From an uncultured Ruminococcus sp. (GTDB taxonomy: Bacteria; Bacillota; Clostridia; Oscillospirales; Ruminococcaceae), in assembly GCA_937894495.1 (NCBI GenBank), contig CALCRR010000225.1, positions 1 to 21,569 on the forward strand: DNA of 21,569 bases, written 5' to 3'. Within the stretch, counting starts at the first letter, position 1; every line of letters starts with the position of its first letter. A program made the position numbers and the translations under genes. This document shows positions 1 through 7,248 of the stretch, piece after piece. The notes under the pieces were generated by a model, which saw only the letters and a program-made list of their open reading frames with translations, did no database searches and was not told the origin of the DNA.

Positions 1-21
1 GGTCTCTTGCTTCTAGAGGCA

Positions 22-53
22 CAGGTGGGGGAAACACCCCGTCCGGTGAGGAC
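22..53 (-). repeat. Dispersed extragenic repeat, copy 1
   Basis: This 32-bp stretch is the reverse complement of 13676-13707 with a single mismatch. It contains a GGGG/CCCC hairpin core (GGGGGAAACACCCC). A heptamer-like CTTGCTTCTAG lies just left of it at 6-16. No gene is visible in positions 1-203. The stretch is either the tail of an intergenic region or the downstream region of a gene outside the window. Confidence 0.6.
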
Positions 54-85
54 TCCACCCGAGGACAGAAAAATCTCAAAACCAC

Positions 86-113
86 TTGACAAGATGAAAT
101 AATGTGTTATAAT
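86..113 (+). promoter_or_regulatory. Sigma-A promoter of the symporter gene
   Basis: A perfect -35 TTGACA (86-91) and a perfect -10 TATAAT (108-113) are separated by 16 bp. TG lies one base before the -10 (105-106), giving an extended -10. Transcription should start near 120, leaving a leader of about 90 nt before the symporter start. Confidence 0.85.
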
Positions 114-132
114 AATAAGGTAGCTTTATCGG

Positions 133-164
133 GTAAAAGTGTAAAAGCATAAAAGTATTAAAGC
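133..164 (+). repeat. Four octamer tandem repeats in the symporter leader
   Basis: Four consecutive 8-nt units read GTAAAAGT, GTAAAAGC, ATAAAAGT and ATTAAAGC. They lie between the promoter and the ribosome binding site, so they would be in the 5' untranslated RNA. AGCTTTA (122-128) and TAAAGCT (159-165) could pair around them. Confidence 0.6.
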
Positions 165-212
165 TTTAGCACACCGCATATCCGAAAATATTGAAGTAAG
201 GAAGTGTTACAG

Positions 213-1754
213 TTGGTTTTAAGATGGACGGTGCTGGTCATATACCTGGCGCTTATGATAGTGATAGGCGTTTACTACCGTAAAAAAACACAGAACGTCT
301 CAGACTTCGTGCTGGGCGGAAGAGGATTGGGTCCCTGGTTCACGGCATTTGCATACGGTACGTCGTATTTCTCGGCGGTAATATTTGTGGGCTATGCAGG
401 CAAGTTCGGCTGGGCTTACGGCGTGGCTTCTACCTGGGTGGGCATAGGCAATGCGGTCATCGGCTCGCTGCTGGCATGGCTGGTGCTGGGCAGGCGCACA
501 CGTATAATGACCAAGTATATCGAGGCAAAGACCATGCCCGAGTTCTTTGAGAAAAGATATAACTCAAAGCTTTTAAAAACTATCTCCGCATTGATAATCT
601 TTATTTTCCTTATCCCCTACACCGCTTCGGTGTATAACGGTCTTTCAAGGCTGTTCAACAAGGGCTTCGGGATACCCTATGAGTATTGCATTGTAGGTAT
701 GGCTGTTTTCACCGCTGTCTATGTTATCATGGGCGGATATAAGGCGACTGCCCTTAACGACTTTATCCAGGGCATAATAATGCTGGTGGGCATAACTGCC
801 GTAGTTATCGCAGTGCTCAACCTCAACGGCGGTCTTACAGGCTCTATCGAAAAAATGGGGGATATAAAGGACGCCAACGGCAACACAGGCGTTTACAACT
901 CCCTTTTCGGACCCGACCCCGTAAACCTGCTGGGCGTTGTTATACTTACATCTCTCGGTACATGGGGACTGCCCCAGATGGTGCAGAAGTTCTACGCTAT
1001 CAAGGACGACAGGTCTGTTAAAACAGGCACTGTCGTATCCACTGTTTTTGCAGTTGTAGTCGCAGGCGGCTGCTACTTCCTGGGCGGCTTCGGCAGGCTT
1101 TTTGCCGAGAACGTTGACGGCGCACCCAAGGAGGGCTTTGACTCTATCGTGCCTATCATGATGGAAAAAATGCCGTCGCTGCTGTTCGGTCTGGTGATAG
1201 TTCTGGTGCTGTCGGCTTCGATGTCTACCCTTTCTTCGCTGGTGCTCACATCAAGCTCCACCCTCACTATCGACCTTATAAAGCCTATTATGAAGGACAA
1301 AATGGACGAGAAAAAAGAGATATCGGTAATGAGGATATTTATTGCGGTGTTCCTGCTGATATCGGTGGCTATCGCAGTTTACTCACTTTACGGTCAGAAG
1401 AGCTCGACCATGATAATATCAAACCTCATGGGCATATCCTGGGGTGCACTGGCAGGCGCATTCTTAGCTCCCTTTATGTACGGACTGTTCTGGAAGGGCG
1501 TTACCAAGGCAGCTGTTATGGCAAGCTTTATCAGCGGCGTGGGTATAACCGTTGTGCATATGTTCATTTTCACCTTTGGCGGAAAGACCGCCGTTTGGCA
1601 CGGACTTAACATAGCATCTCCCGTAAACGCAGGCGCATTTGCAATGCTGTTCGGTCTGGTGCTGGTGCCTGTGGTGAGCCTTATCACCAAGTCAAGCGAC
1701 GAGGACAAAAAGGTCACAGAGCAGGTATTTGAGTGCTACAGCGCTGAGGAATAA
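213..1754 (+). CDS. Sodium:solute symporter (SSS family)
   Basis: Integral membrane transporter of the SSS (PutP/SGLT-like) family, predicted to import an organic solute with Na+; the substrate cannot be told from sequence. The protein is about 513 aa and strongly hydrophobic, with some 13 membrane segments. The N-terminal GGRGLGPWFTAFAYGTSYFSA region and the serine-rich SASMSTLSSLVLTSSSTL signature are typical of the family. Start choice: a GTG at 204 is only 1 nt past AAGGA (198-202), too close. The TTG at 213 lies 8 nt after AAGGAAG (198-204) and is the better start. It is monocistronic, with a strong promoter at 86-113 and a terminator at 1769-1800. Family assignment is secure. Confidence 0.9.
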   Translation: MVLRWTVLVIYLALMIVIGVYYRKKTQNVSDFVLGGRGLGPWFTAFAYGTSYFSAVIFVGYAGKFGWAYGVASTWVGIGNAVIGSLLAWLVLGRRTRIMTKYIEAKTMPEFFEKRYNSKLLKTISALIIFIFLIPYTASVYNGLSRLFNKGFGIPYEYCIVGMAVFTAVYVIMGGYKATALNDFIQGIIMLVGITAVVIAVLNLNGGLTGSIEKMGDIKDANGNTGVYNSLFGPDPVNLLGVVILTSLGTWGLPQMVQKFYAIKDDRSVKTGTVVSTVFAVVVAGGCYFLGGFGRLFAENVDGAPKEGFDSIVPIMMEKMPSLLFGLVIVLVLSASMSTLSSLVLTSSSTLTIDLIKPIMKDKMDEKKEISVMRIFIAVFLLISVAIAVYSLYGQKSSTMIISNLMGISWGALAGAFLAPFMYGLFWKGVTKAAVMASFISGVGITVVHMFIFTFGGKTAVWHGLNIASPVNAGAFAMLFGLVLVPVVSLITKSSDEDKKVTEQVFECYSAEE

Positions 1755-1768
1755 GCTGCATAAAAATA

Positions 1769-1800
1769 AGCCTGAGAGTTCTGAAAGCTCTCAGGCTTTT
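1769..1800 (+). terminator. Intrinsic terminator of the symporter gene
   Basis: A 10-bp perfect stem, AGCCTGAGAG (1769-1778) with CTCTCAGGCT (1788-1797), is followed by a T-run. The same stem sequence is used again at 5934-5967. Confidence 0.9.
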
Positions 1801-2028
1801 ACTAATTCTGCACACCCGAAGGTGCGGTGAGCAAGGTCGGTCGATCTCGATGAAGGCTCGGTATGGAGATAAATGCGGGGCTGTGCAGGTGAAGGTCTCG
1901 GAGCATTAATATTCGCACTGCTTGCAATGGCTTTATATCCTCTCGAATTAACAGTTTATTAATAGCTAGTTCGATATATATATATATATATATACTATAA
2001 TTATTAATAATAGTTTGATCAGAAAGGA
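1801..2028. other. Intergenic spacer with AT run and palindrome
   Basis: No gene is visible. The spacer holds an uninterrupted 21-nt alternating AT run (1974-1994). A TATAAT (1996-2001) could be the -10 of the downstream gene, but no convincing -35 sits 17 bp upstream. The palindrome ATTATTAATAAT (2000-2011) recurs upstream of the other LRR-dockerin gene at 7249-7260. Confidence 0.55.
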
Positions 2029-2037
2029 ATGGTTTTT

Positions 2038-3456
2038 ATGAAAAAGAGGATAACTGCTGCCGTTTGCGCAGCGGTGATGGTTTTCGGCGGTGCGGCTTAT
2101 CTGCCAGAGAGCGCTTTTGGCGATATCACAGGGCTGACAGCCTCGGCGGCTGAGATAGTTGAAAGCGGTAACTGCGGAAAATATGATGACGACACGAGAA
2201 AATATTCAGATAATGCCACATATACCCTTGACAGTGAGGGCACGCTGACTATCAGCGGAACGGGGGAGATAGGAATTAATGCATTTTACGATAAAAGCTC
2301 AGTTAAAAAAGTAATTATCAAAGATGGTATCACAAGCATTGGGTATGGTGCATTTGAATACTGCACAAGCCTTACAAGCATAACAATACCCAACAGTGTT
2401 ACAAGCATTGGCGGGCGGGCATTTTTTTGTACAAGCCTTACAAGCATAAACATACCCGATAGTGTTACAAGCATTGGCGAGGAGGCATTTTACTACACCC
2501 CATGGCTAAGTAATAAACGTGCCGAAGATCCGCTTGTAGTAGTAAACGGTATATTGATTGATGGATCGACCTGCGAGGGTGACATAAATATACCTGACGA
2601 TGTTACAAGCATTGGCGATTGGGCATTTTACAACTGCAAAAGGCTTACAAGCATAACCATACCCGACAGTGTTACAAGCATTGGCAATTCTGCATTTGAG
2701 GAGTGCATAAGCCTTACAAGCATAAATATACCCGATAGTGTTACAAGCATTGGCGATCGGGCATTTGTGTTCTGCGAAAGCCTTACAAGCATAACCATAC
2801 CCGATAGTGTTACAAGCATTGGCGAGGAGGCATTTTATGGTTGCACAAGCCTTACAAGCATAACAATACCCGAGAGTGTTACAAGCATTAGCGATCATGC
2901 ATTTGCGTTCTGCACAAGCCTTACAAGCATAACCATACCCGACAGTGTTACAAACATTGGCGATGGTGCATTTGAGGCCTGTACAAGCCTTACAAGCATA
3001 ACCATACCCGACAGTGTTACTAGCATTGGCGATTATGCATTTTACGACTGCGAAAGCCTTACAAGCATAACAATACCCAAGAGCGTGACCGAGATAGTTC
3101 CTTATGCAATAGGTTACTATCAAGATGATAATTATAGAGAATGGAAGATCGACGGCTTTAAGATCTACTGCTACCACGGCACCGCAGGCGAGCAGTATGC
3201 CATCGGCAACGGCTTTGACTATGAGCTGTTGGACGACACCGAGCCCGAAAAGCCGTTTATCAAAGGCGACATAACAGGCGATAACAAGCTCGATACCAAG
3301 GACGCTATGAAGGTAGTGGCTTTCGCTAAAAAAACAAGTGTGCCAAAGAACGAAGCAGAGTTCGCAGCGGCTGACGTGAACGGCGACGGCAAGATCGACT
3401 CCAAGGACGCTATGATAGTTATAAATGCGGTCAAGACGAAAAAGCCTATAAAGTAA
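2038..3456 (+). CDS. Secreted BspA-type leucine-rich-repeat protein with C-terminal dockerin
   Basis: Exported protein of 472 aa. The start is the ATG at 2038, which sits 9 nt after AAAGGA. The ATG at 2029 directly abuts that Shine-Dalgarno and is rejected. The order is: signal peptide (KKR then a hydrophobic stretch, likely cleavage near TASA-AE, residue ~38); about 10-11 LRR_5 repeats of 23 aa (pattern LTSITIPDSVTSIGxxAF); and a family-typical insertion after the third repeat (PWLSNKR...VVNGILIDG). The C-terminus is a type I dockerin, with Ca2+-loop residues in DITGDNKLDTKD and DVNGDGKIDSKD. Dockerins bind cohesins on scaffoldins or the cell surface. LRR_5 domains are associated with adhesion or protein binding, and no catalytic domain is seen. 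The repeats are nearly identical at the DNA level. Confidence 0.9.
   Translation: MKKRITAAVCAAVMVFGGAAYLPESAFGDITGLTASAAEIVESGNCGKYDDDTRKYSDNATYTLDSEGTLTISGTGEIGINAFYDKSSVKKVIIKDGITSIGYGAFEYCTSLTSITIPNSVTSIGGRAFFCTSLTSINIPDSVTSIGEEAFYYTPWLSNKRAEDPLVVVNGILIDGSTCEGDINIPDDVTSIGDWAFYNCKRLTSITIPDSVTSIGNSAFEECISLTSINIPDSVTSIGDRAFVFCESLTSITIPDSVTSIGEEAFYGCTSLTSITIPESVTSISDHAFAFCTSLTSITIPDSVTNIGDGAFEACTSLTSITIPDSVTSIGDYAFYDCESLTSITIPKSVTEIVPYAIGYYQDDNYREWKIDGFKIYCYHGTAGEQYAIGNGFDYELLDDTEPEKPFIKGDITGDNKLDTKDAMKVVAFAKKTSVPKNEAEFAAADVNGDGKIDSKDAMIVINAVKTKKPIK
2371..3090 (+). repeat. 69-bp tandem coding repeats (LRR units)
   Basis: Successive 69-bp units begin CTTACAAGCATAA(C/A)(C/A)ATACCC and continue GTGTTACAAGCATTGGCGA, with only a few variable codons before GCATTT. 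One unit is 66 bp, and a run of divergent sequence (about 2497-2590) interrupts the series. The strong DNA identity suggests recent amplification or gene conversion within the gene. It is not a CRISPR array. Confidence 0.85.
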
Positions 3457-3495
3457 TAAATGCTTACCGACCTTTCATCACTCAAAAAAATAAAC

Positions 3496-3531
3496 AATGC
3501 CTTTCTCCACTGCAAAGAGGGGAAAGGCATT
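3496..3531 (-). terminator. Terminator between convergent LRR-dockerin and phosphofructokinase genes
   Basis: A 13-bp stem (3496-3508 with 3519-3531, one G-U) has a 10-nt loop. Read leftward it is followed by a T-rich tract (complement of 3482-3494), so it ends the phosphofructokinase transcript. It may also act on the rightward LRR gene, although the T-tract on that side is poor. Confidence 0.8.
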
Positions 3532-3535
3532 AATA

Positions 3536-4750
3536 TTATGATCTGACATCTAACAGCTTGAAATGCACAGGCATTCCGTTTTTCATGGCTATCTTGACCT
3601 CGCCCTGTATCAGCGGCAGGAAGTATCTGACAGCCTCGGGGGATACATCGTTCTGTCGGTCGTTTATCCACTGTCTGGGGAAAAACTTCTCCTTATTCGC
3701 CACCTGCGAAGCCTCTACGGTGTCGATAGTTATAACATAGGGTATGTCGCTCAGGCGCTTGTAGTAGACCATTTTGCCCGTCTCGCCCCCCAGCGCAGCC
3801 CTTACGCCTGCCGAGCCTATCTGCTCAGCCTCGTCAATATCCGTTTTTGAGCATATGTGTGATGAGCAGCGCTGCATTACGTTGAGCTCGATAGAGCGCA
3901 CCTTACAGCCCACGTTATCCTTCACCAGCTGCTCCAGCGTTTTGCCTATGCCAGACAGGTACTCGTGCCCGAAGTTATCCACCACCACCTGCTTTTTGCT
4001 CTCCTCAGGCAGCCTTACGCCCTCAGATACCACAACTATCACAGCCTTGTATTTAGCCTGCATACTTCTCACATCTTCAAGAAATTTCTCGGCAGAGAAC
4101 TCACACTCGGGCAGATATATAAGGTGGGGGGCTATTTCATCGTTAGCTCTTAAAACGCAGGTGGAGGCTGTTAGCCAGCCTGCGTGCCTGCCCATTATCT
4201 CAACAATAGTCACCGACTGTATGGAGTACACCGAGCTGTCCCTGATTATCTCCTGCACCGTGGCAGCCACATATTTTGCCGCCGAGCCAAAGCCAGGGGT
4301 GTGGTCGGTAACAGGCAGGTCGTTGTCGATAGTTTTGGGTATGCCTATCACCTTTATTTTCGAGTCAACACTTGCGAGATATTCCGAAAGCTTCGCCACC
4401 GTGTCCATCGAGTCATTGCCGCCTATGTAGAAAAAGGCTTCGATACGGTGTCTCTCAAAGCAGCTGAGTATCTTCTCATACGTCTCACCGCCCTGTGCCA
4501 CGGGGGGCAGCTTATATCGGCAGGAGCCCAGCACCGTGGAGGGAGTCTGCCTCAGCAGCTCCATATCGTCATTTGACCTTATCGCCAGTTTAAGGTCCAT
4601 AAGTTCATCATTTATTATACCCTCGATACCGTTGACAGAGCCGAAAACAGCGTCTATCTCAGGCGTTTTCAGCGCCTCCTTGAAAACTCCCACCAGCGAC
4701 GCATTGATAGCGCAGGTAGGACCTCCCGACTGTGCAACTGCAATGTTCAT
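3536..4750 (-). CDS. 6-phosphofructokinase, probably pyrophosphate-dependent
   Basis: Cytoplasmic glycolytic enzyme that phosphorylates fructose 6-phosphate at C1. The protein is 404 aa. The start is the ATG at 4750, 7 nt after GGAGG; upstream in-frame codons lie in the leader and are not used. Visible PFK motifs are the N-terminal AVAQSGGPT (phosphoryl donor loop), IGGNDSMDT (110-116), PKTIDNDL (138-145) with the catalytic Asp, and MGRHAGWL (186-193). The Asp at 113, where ATP-dependent enzymes have Gly (GGDGS), and the Lys of PKTIDND are the residues known to mark PPi-dependent enzymes (EC 2.7.1.90), hence the call. Residue 112 is Asn where many family members have Asp. The gene is monocistronic, with a promoter near 4994-5022 and a structured leader of about 235 nt. 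Confidence 0.88.
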   Translation of the reverse strand: MNIAVAQSGGPTCAINASLVGVFKEALKTPEIDAVFGSVNGIEGIINDELMDLKLAIRSNDDMELLRQTPSTVLGSCRYKLPPVAQGGETYEKILSCFERHRIEAFFYIGGNDSMDTVAKLSEYLASVDSKIKVIGIPKTIDNDLPVTDHTPGFGSAAKYVAATVQEIIRDSSVYSIQSVTIVEIMGRHAGWLTASTCVLRANDEIAPHLIYLPECEFSAEKFLEDVRSMQAKYKAVIVVVSEGVRLPEESKKQVVVDNFGHEYLSGIGKTLEQLVKDNVGCKVRSIELNVMQRCSSHICSKTDIDEAEQIGSAGVRAALGGETGKMVYYKRLSDIPYVITIDTVEASQVANKEKFFPRQWINDRQNDVSPEAVRYFLPLIQGEVKIAMKNGMPVHFKLLDVRS

Positions 4751-4772
4751 ATTTTTTCCTCCTTTGAAGCCG

Positions 4773-4803
4773 GGGAAATCAATTTTACAAAAATTGATTT
4801 CCC
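4773..4803. repeat. Perfect 14-bp inverted repeat in the phosphofructokinase leader
   Basis: GGGAAATCAATTTT (4773-4786), 3 nt, then its exact reverse complement (4790-4803). It ends 10 nt upstream of the GGAGG of the phosphofructokinase gene. It is not followed by a T-run in either direction, so it is not a terminator. It would form a stable hairpin just before the ribosome binding site. Confidence 0.85.
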
Positions 4804-4836
4804 AGAAGCAAGAATATAGAAGCAAGAAGCAAGAAA
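4804..4836 (-). repeat. Heptamer array (CTTGCTT type)
   Basis: Read on the minus strand, CTTGCTT units recur in 7-nt register (CTTGCTT, CTTGCTT, CTATATT, CTTGCTT) within the phosphofructokinase leader, next to the 14-bp inverted repeat. A further small hairpin, TGTCCGC-AAA-GCGGACA, lies at 4840-4856. Confidence 0.6.
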
Positions 4837-4993
4837 ATGTGTCCGCAAAGCGGACAAAATATTAAGTTCGCCGCAGGCGTACCTAGGTCTTGCCTCCTCC
4901 ACCGGTTATCCTCGCTTTGAAGCAGCGAGCACGGCTGATATTTTTGCATACTGCCCCTGCTGTTCGCTGTTCAAAATTTTAATATTTTTTATT

Positions 4994-5022
4994 ATTATAG
5001 CATATAATAAGTCTGATTAAAA
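4994..5022 (-). promoter_or_regulatory. Promoter of the phosphofructokinase gene
   Basis: On the minus strand a perfect TATAAT (4994-4999) is preceded by TGC, an extended -10. The -35 region 17 bp upstream (TTTTAA, 5017-5022) is weak, which extended -10 promoters tolerate. The predicted start near 4988 leaves about 235 nt of leader with at least four hairpins. Confidence 0.6.
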
Positions 5023-5166
5023 GTGTTTTGCGGATTTTTTCAGAATTTTTTCACTTTCACACAAAATATCCCCTGGCGAAAGCGTTTACACTGGCAAAAG
5101 GGCACAGCCCCCTGTTTTTTAATGGTAAAAGCAGTCACAGGCTTCGCAATTGTTACCAAATTTTAA

Positions 5167-5195
5167 TTGACAAAACAGCAGTAAAATTGTATAAT
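5167..5195 (+). promoter_or_regulatory. Consensus promoter of the SH3-domain protein gene
   Basis: TTGACA (5167-5172), a 17-bp spacer and TATAAT (5190-5195): a perfect sigma-A consensus. Transcription should begin near 5202, about 126 nt before the start codon. Confidence 0.9.
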
Positions 5196-5213
5196 AAAAA
5201 AGTAAATGTAACT

Positions 5214-5245
5214 GTTCTGCAAAGGCGAAAACAGCTTTGCAGAAC
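5214..5245 (+). repeat. 11-bp hairpin at the 5' end of the SH3-gene mRNA
   Basis: GTTCTGCAAAG (5214-5224) pairs perfectly with CTTTGCAGAAC (5235-5245). It lies about 12 nt from the predicted transcript start and lacks a T-run. It may stabilise the mRNA 5' end or be a regulatory element. Confidence 0.7.
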
Positions 5246-5327
5246 GGCATTATCCATATCATACAGATAAAATACCGAAAACGATATCAATGCCCGTTTA
5301 CAGACCTATGAAAGGAAGAGGATATTA

Positions 5328-5927
5328 ATGCCTGATAACAATCAGTTTAACTATAATAATCAGTTTAATAACAATCCATATAACAATAACCGTCCCCCCC
5401 AGCCCCCAAACGGTCAGAGAAGGCAGCCCAGCCGCAAGCAGCAGAAAAAGGCTGAGAGCGCAGCTGCCATAAGTGCCACCATAAAGGGTATCATAGCTAT
5501 AATGATAACCTTTCTCATAGTTATCATAGTTATAATGGTGTTCGCCAAGAGCCTTTTTATAAAGAGCGACACAACAAAGCCCAAAAAAACAGGCGTTGTC
5601 ACCTCCACCGAGTATACCCCTCCCGAGGAGACCAAGACCGCCACGGAAAAGGCGTCCTCCACCAAGGCTTCAAAATCAAAGCGTGATGATGACGAGGACG
5701 ACGATGATGATGAGGATTATGATGACGAGAGCTCAGAGACCATAACCTGCACAGGTCCTGTGTACCTCCACCCGGAGCCATCGTCTAAATCCACTAACCT
5801 GCTGACCATACCCCAGGGTGCTGAGTGCAAGTTCTTCAGGAACGAGAACAACTGGTATTTTGTTGAATACAACGGCACACAGGGCTATGCGTGGGGCGAT
5901 TACTTTACCACACCGTCGGGTGAATAA
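5328..5927 (+). CDS. Membrane-anchored protein with extracytoplasmic bacterial SH3 domain
   Basis: 199-aa protein of unknown role. It starts at the ATG at 5328 after AAAGGAAGAGGA. Residues 1-45 are Asn/Gln/Pro-rich and disordered, then basic (RRQPSRKQQKK). Residues about 50-72 form one hydrophobic membrane helix with no signal-peptidase site. After it come a Thr/Ser/Lys-rich linker and a highly acidic run (about 120-134, mostly Asp with Glu). Residues about 138-196 resemble the bacterial SH3_3 fold (VYLHPEPSSKSTNLLTIPQG, WYFVEYNGTQGYAW), a domain that often contacts cell-wall peptides. The orientation is probably N-in, with the SH3 domain outside. Monocistronic. The domain call is from pattern only. 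Confidence 0.75.
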   Translation: MPDNNQFNYNNQFNNNPYNNNRPPQPPNGQRRQPSRKQQKKAESAAAISATIKGIIAIMITFLIVIIVIMVFAKSLFIKSDTTKPKKTGVVTSTEYTPPEETKTATEKASSTKASKSKRDDDEDDDDDEDYDDESSETITCTGPVYLHPEPSSKSTNLLTIPQGAECKFFRNENNWYFVEYNGTQGYAWGDYFTTPSGE

Positions 5928-5933
5928 AAAATC

Positions 5934-5967
5934 AAGCCTGAGAGCTGTTTTAAGCTCTCAGGCTTTT
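5934..5967. terminator. Bidirectional terminator
   Basis: A 13-bp perfect stem, AAGCCTGAGAGCT (5934-5946) with AGCTCTCAGGCTT (5953-5965), has a 6-nt loop. T-runs lie on both sides (TTTT rightward; TTTTTT leftward as the complement of 5926-5931). It serves the converging SH3 and LRR-dockerin genes. Confidence 0.92.
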
Positions 5968-5976
5968 ATATTTCAG

Positions 5977-7197
5977 TTAGTTCTTCACCTGTATAGGCTT
6001 CTTGTTCTTTACAGCGTTGATTATTGTAAGCGCGTCCTTTGAGTCCAGCTTGCCGTCAAAATTAACGTCAGCTGCGTCTGTCTCGTCAACATACTGTGCC
6101 TTGACAGTTTTCTTGGCAAAAGCCACCGACTTCATGGCGTCCTTTGAGTCCACCTTGCCGTCGTTGGTTATATCGCCGTATACCATGTCGAGGTATACAT
6201 AGTTAAAGCCCTTGTCCATAGCATAGGTCTGTGCTGCGCTTCTTCTGCAAACGCCCATGACTGCATCGTTTATCTTCGAGCCCGATGAGGTAGTTGCATA
6301 ACCGTACCACATATTGCCAAAGCTGGTAAGGCTCTTTGGCACATCAAGCCTCAGCAGTGAGGTGCAGTTGGTAAACACATAAGCATCAACTGTCGCCAGA
6401 CCCTCAGGCAGATTGATAGTTTTCAGTGAGGTGCAGCCGCCGAATGCTTCTCCGTAGATCCTGTTGAGATTGTCAGGGAGCTGTACGCTGACAAGAGAGC
6501 TGCAGCCCTTGAAGGAATACTGCTTCACCTCAGCAACACCTGCTATCTTCACCTCTGTCAGAGCTGTATCGTTTGTGCATACCTCAGCACCCAGATAGGT
6601 GAGGTTTCCCTGGATATCCAGCATTTTAAGGCTCTTGCAGCCTGAAAAGCAAAACTCATAGATCTCGGTAACAGTCGAAGGTATAGTGATCTTCTCAAGA
6701 TCAACGCAGTCCTGGAAAGCAGATGCGTTGAGAGTGGTGAGACCCTCCTTGAAATCCACCTCTTTAAGACCTGTTGACCTGAATGCACTGTCGCCCACCT
6801 TTTTGAGAGCGTCATTCACCGTAATACTGTTCAGCTTGCTCTGAGCGAAAAAGGCTCTTTCACCTATGCCGGTCACATTCTTGCCCAGCACCACTCTTCT
6901 TATATTGGTCTGGCTGCCTGTTTTGCTTTTGGCAAAGGCATAATCCTCAATGGTGGTAACGGGCAGCTTTTCGATAGTATCAGGTATCTGTATAACAGTT
7001 GTGCTGAAATCGTTCAGTCCTGTTATGTATATCTGTGTGCCGTCGGATATGTAATTAAGGTAGCCGTATTTTTTATCCTCCGCACTGGCGGTTATACCAA
7101 AGCCCGACTTTATGCCCGTCTCAGCCAGAGGTGCATAAGCCATAGACAATGCCAATGCAAAAGCACAGGCTGCCGTAATGATCCTTTTAGTTTTCAT
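5977..7197 (-). CDS. Secreted leucine-rich-repeat protein with C-terminal dockerin (second copy)
   Basis: Exported protein of 406 aa. The start is the ATG at 7197, 9 nt after AAAGGA; the upstream ATGs at 7213-7221 overlap or precede that site. It has a signal peptide of about 38 residues ending GITASA-ED, the same layout as the gene at 2038. About nine divergent LRR_5 repeats follow (for example LEKITIPSTVTEIYEFCFSG), then a type I dockerin (DITNDGKVDSKD and DVNFDGKLDSKD) close in sequence to the first one. Unlike the first gene, its repeats have diverged at both protein and DNA level. Likely role: surface or scaffoldin-bound adhesion or protein contact; no enzyme domain. Promoter at 7284-7312. 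Confidence 0.9.
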   Translation of the reverse strand: MKTKRIITAACAFALALSMAYAPLAETGIKSGFGITASAEDKKYGYLNYISDGTQIYITGLNDFSTTVIQIPDTIEKLPVTTIEDYAFAKSKTGSQTNIRRVVLGKNVTGIGERAFFAQSKLNSITVNDALKKVGDSAFRSTGLKEVDFKEGLTTLNASAFQDCVDLEKITIPSTVTEIYEFCFSGCKSLKMLDIQGNLTYLGAEVCTNDTALTEVKIAGVAEVKQYSFKGCSSLVSVQLPDNLNRIYGEAFGGCTSLKTINLPEGLATVDAYVFTNCTSLLRLDVPKSLTSFGNMWYGYATTSSGSKINDAVMGVCRRSAAQTYAMDKGFNYVYLDMVYGDITNDGKVDSKDAMKSVAFAKKTVKAQYVDETDAADVNFDGKLDSKDALTIINAVKNKKPIQVKN

Positions 7198-7248
7198 ATA
7201 TGACCATCCTTTCATCATCAAAAAGAGTTAACTGGCGTTAATATAGCA

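Noticed and set aside
1974..1994. Alternating AT run as a possible replication or cruciform site
   Set aside because: A simple dinucleotide tract in an AT-rich promoter region, with no DnaA-box cluster or replication gene nearby.
2371..3090. Possible CRISPR-like regular repeats
   Set aside because: The repeats are contiguous coding LRR units in frame with no unique spacers, and no cas genes are near.
2506..3177. Long open frame (223 codons) antisense to the LRR-dockerin gene
   Set aside because: It exists because the 69-bp coding repeats lack stops in the opposite frame. It has a Cys/Ala/Tyr repeat composition, no ribosome binding site and no domain.
3774..4576. Rightward open frames across the phosphofructokinase gene
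   Set aside because: The opposite strand encodes a protein with all PFK motifs and a good start. These frames are shadows with no ribosome binding sites.
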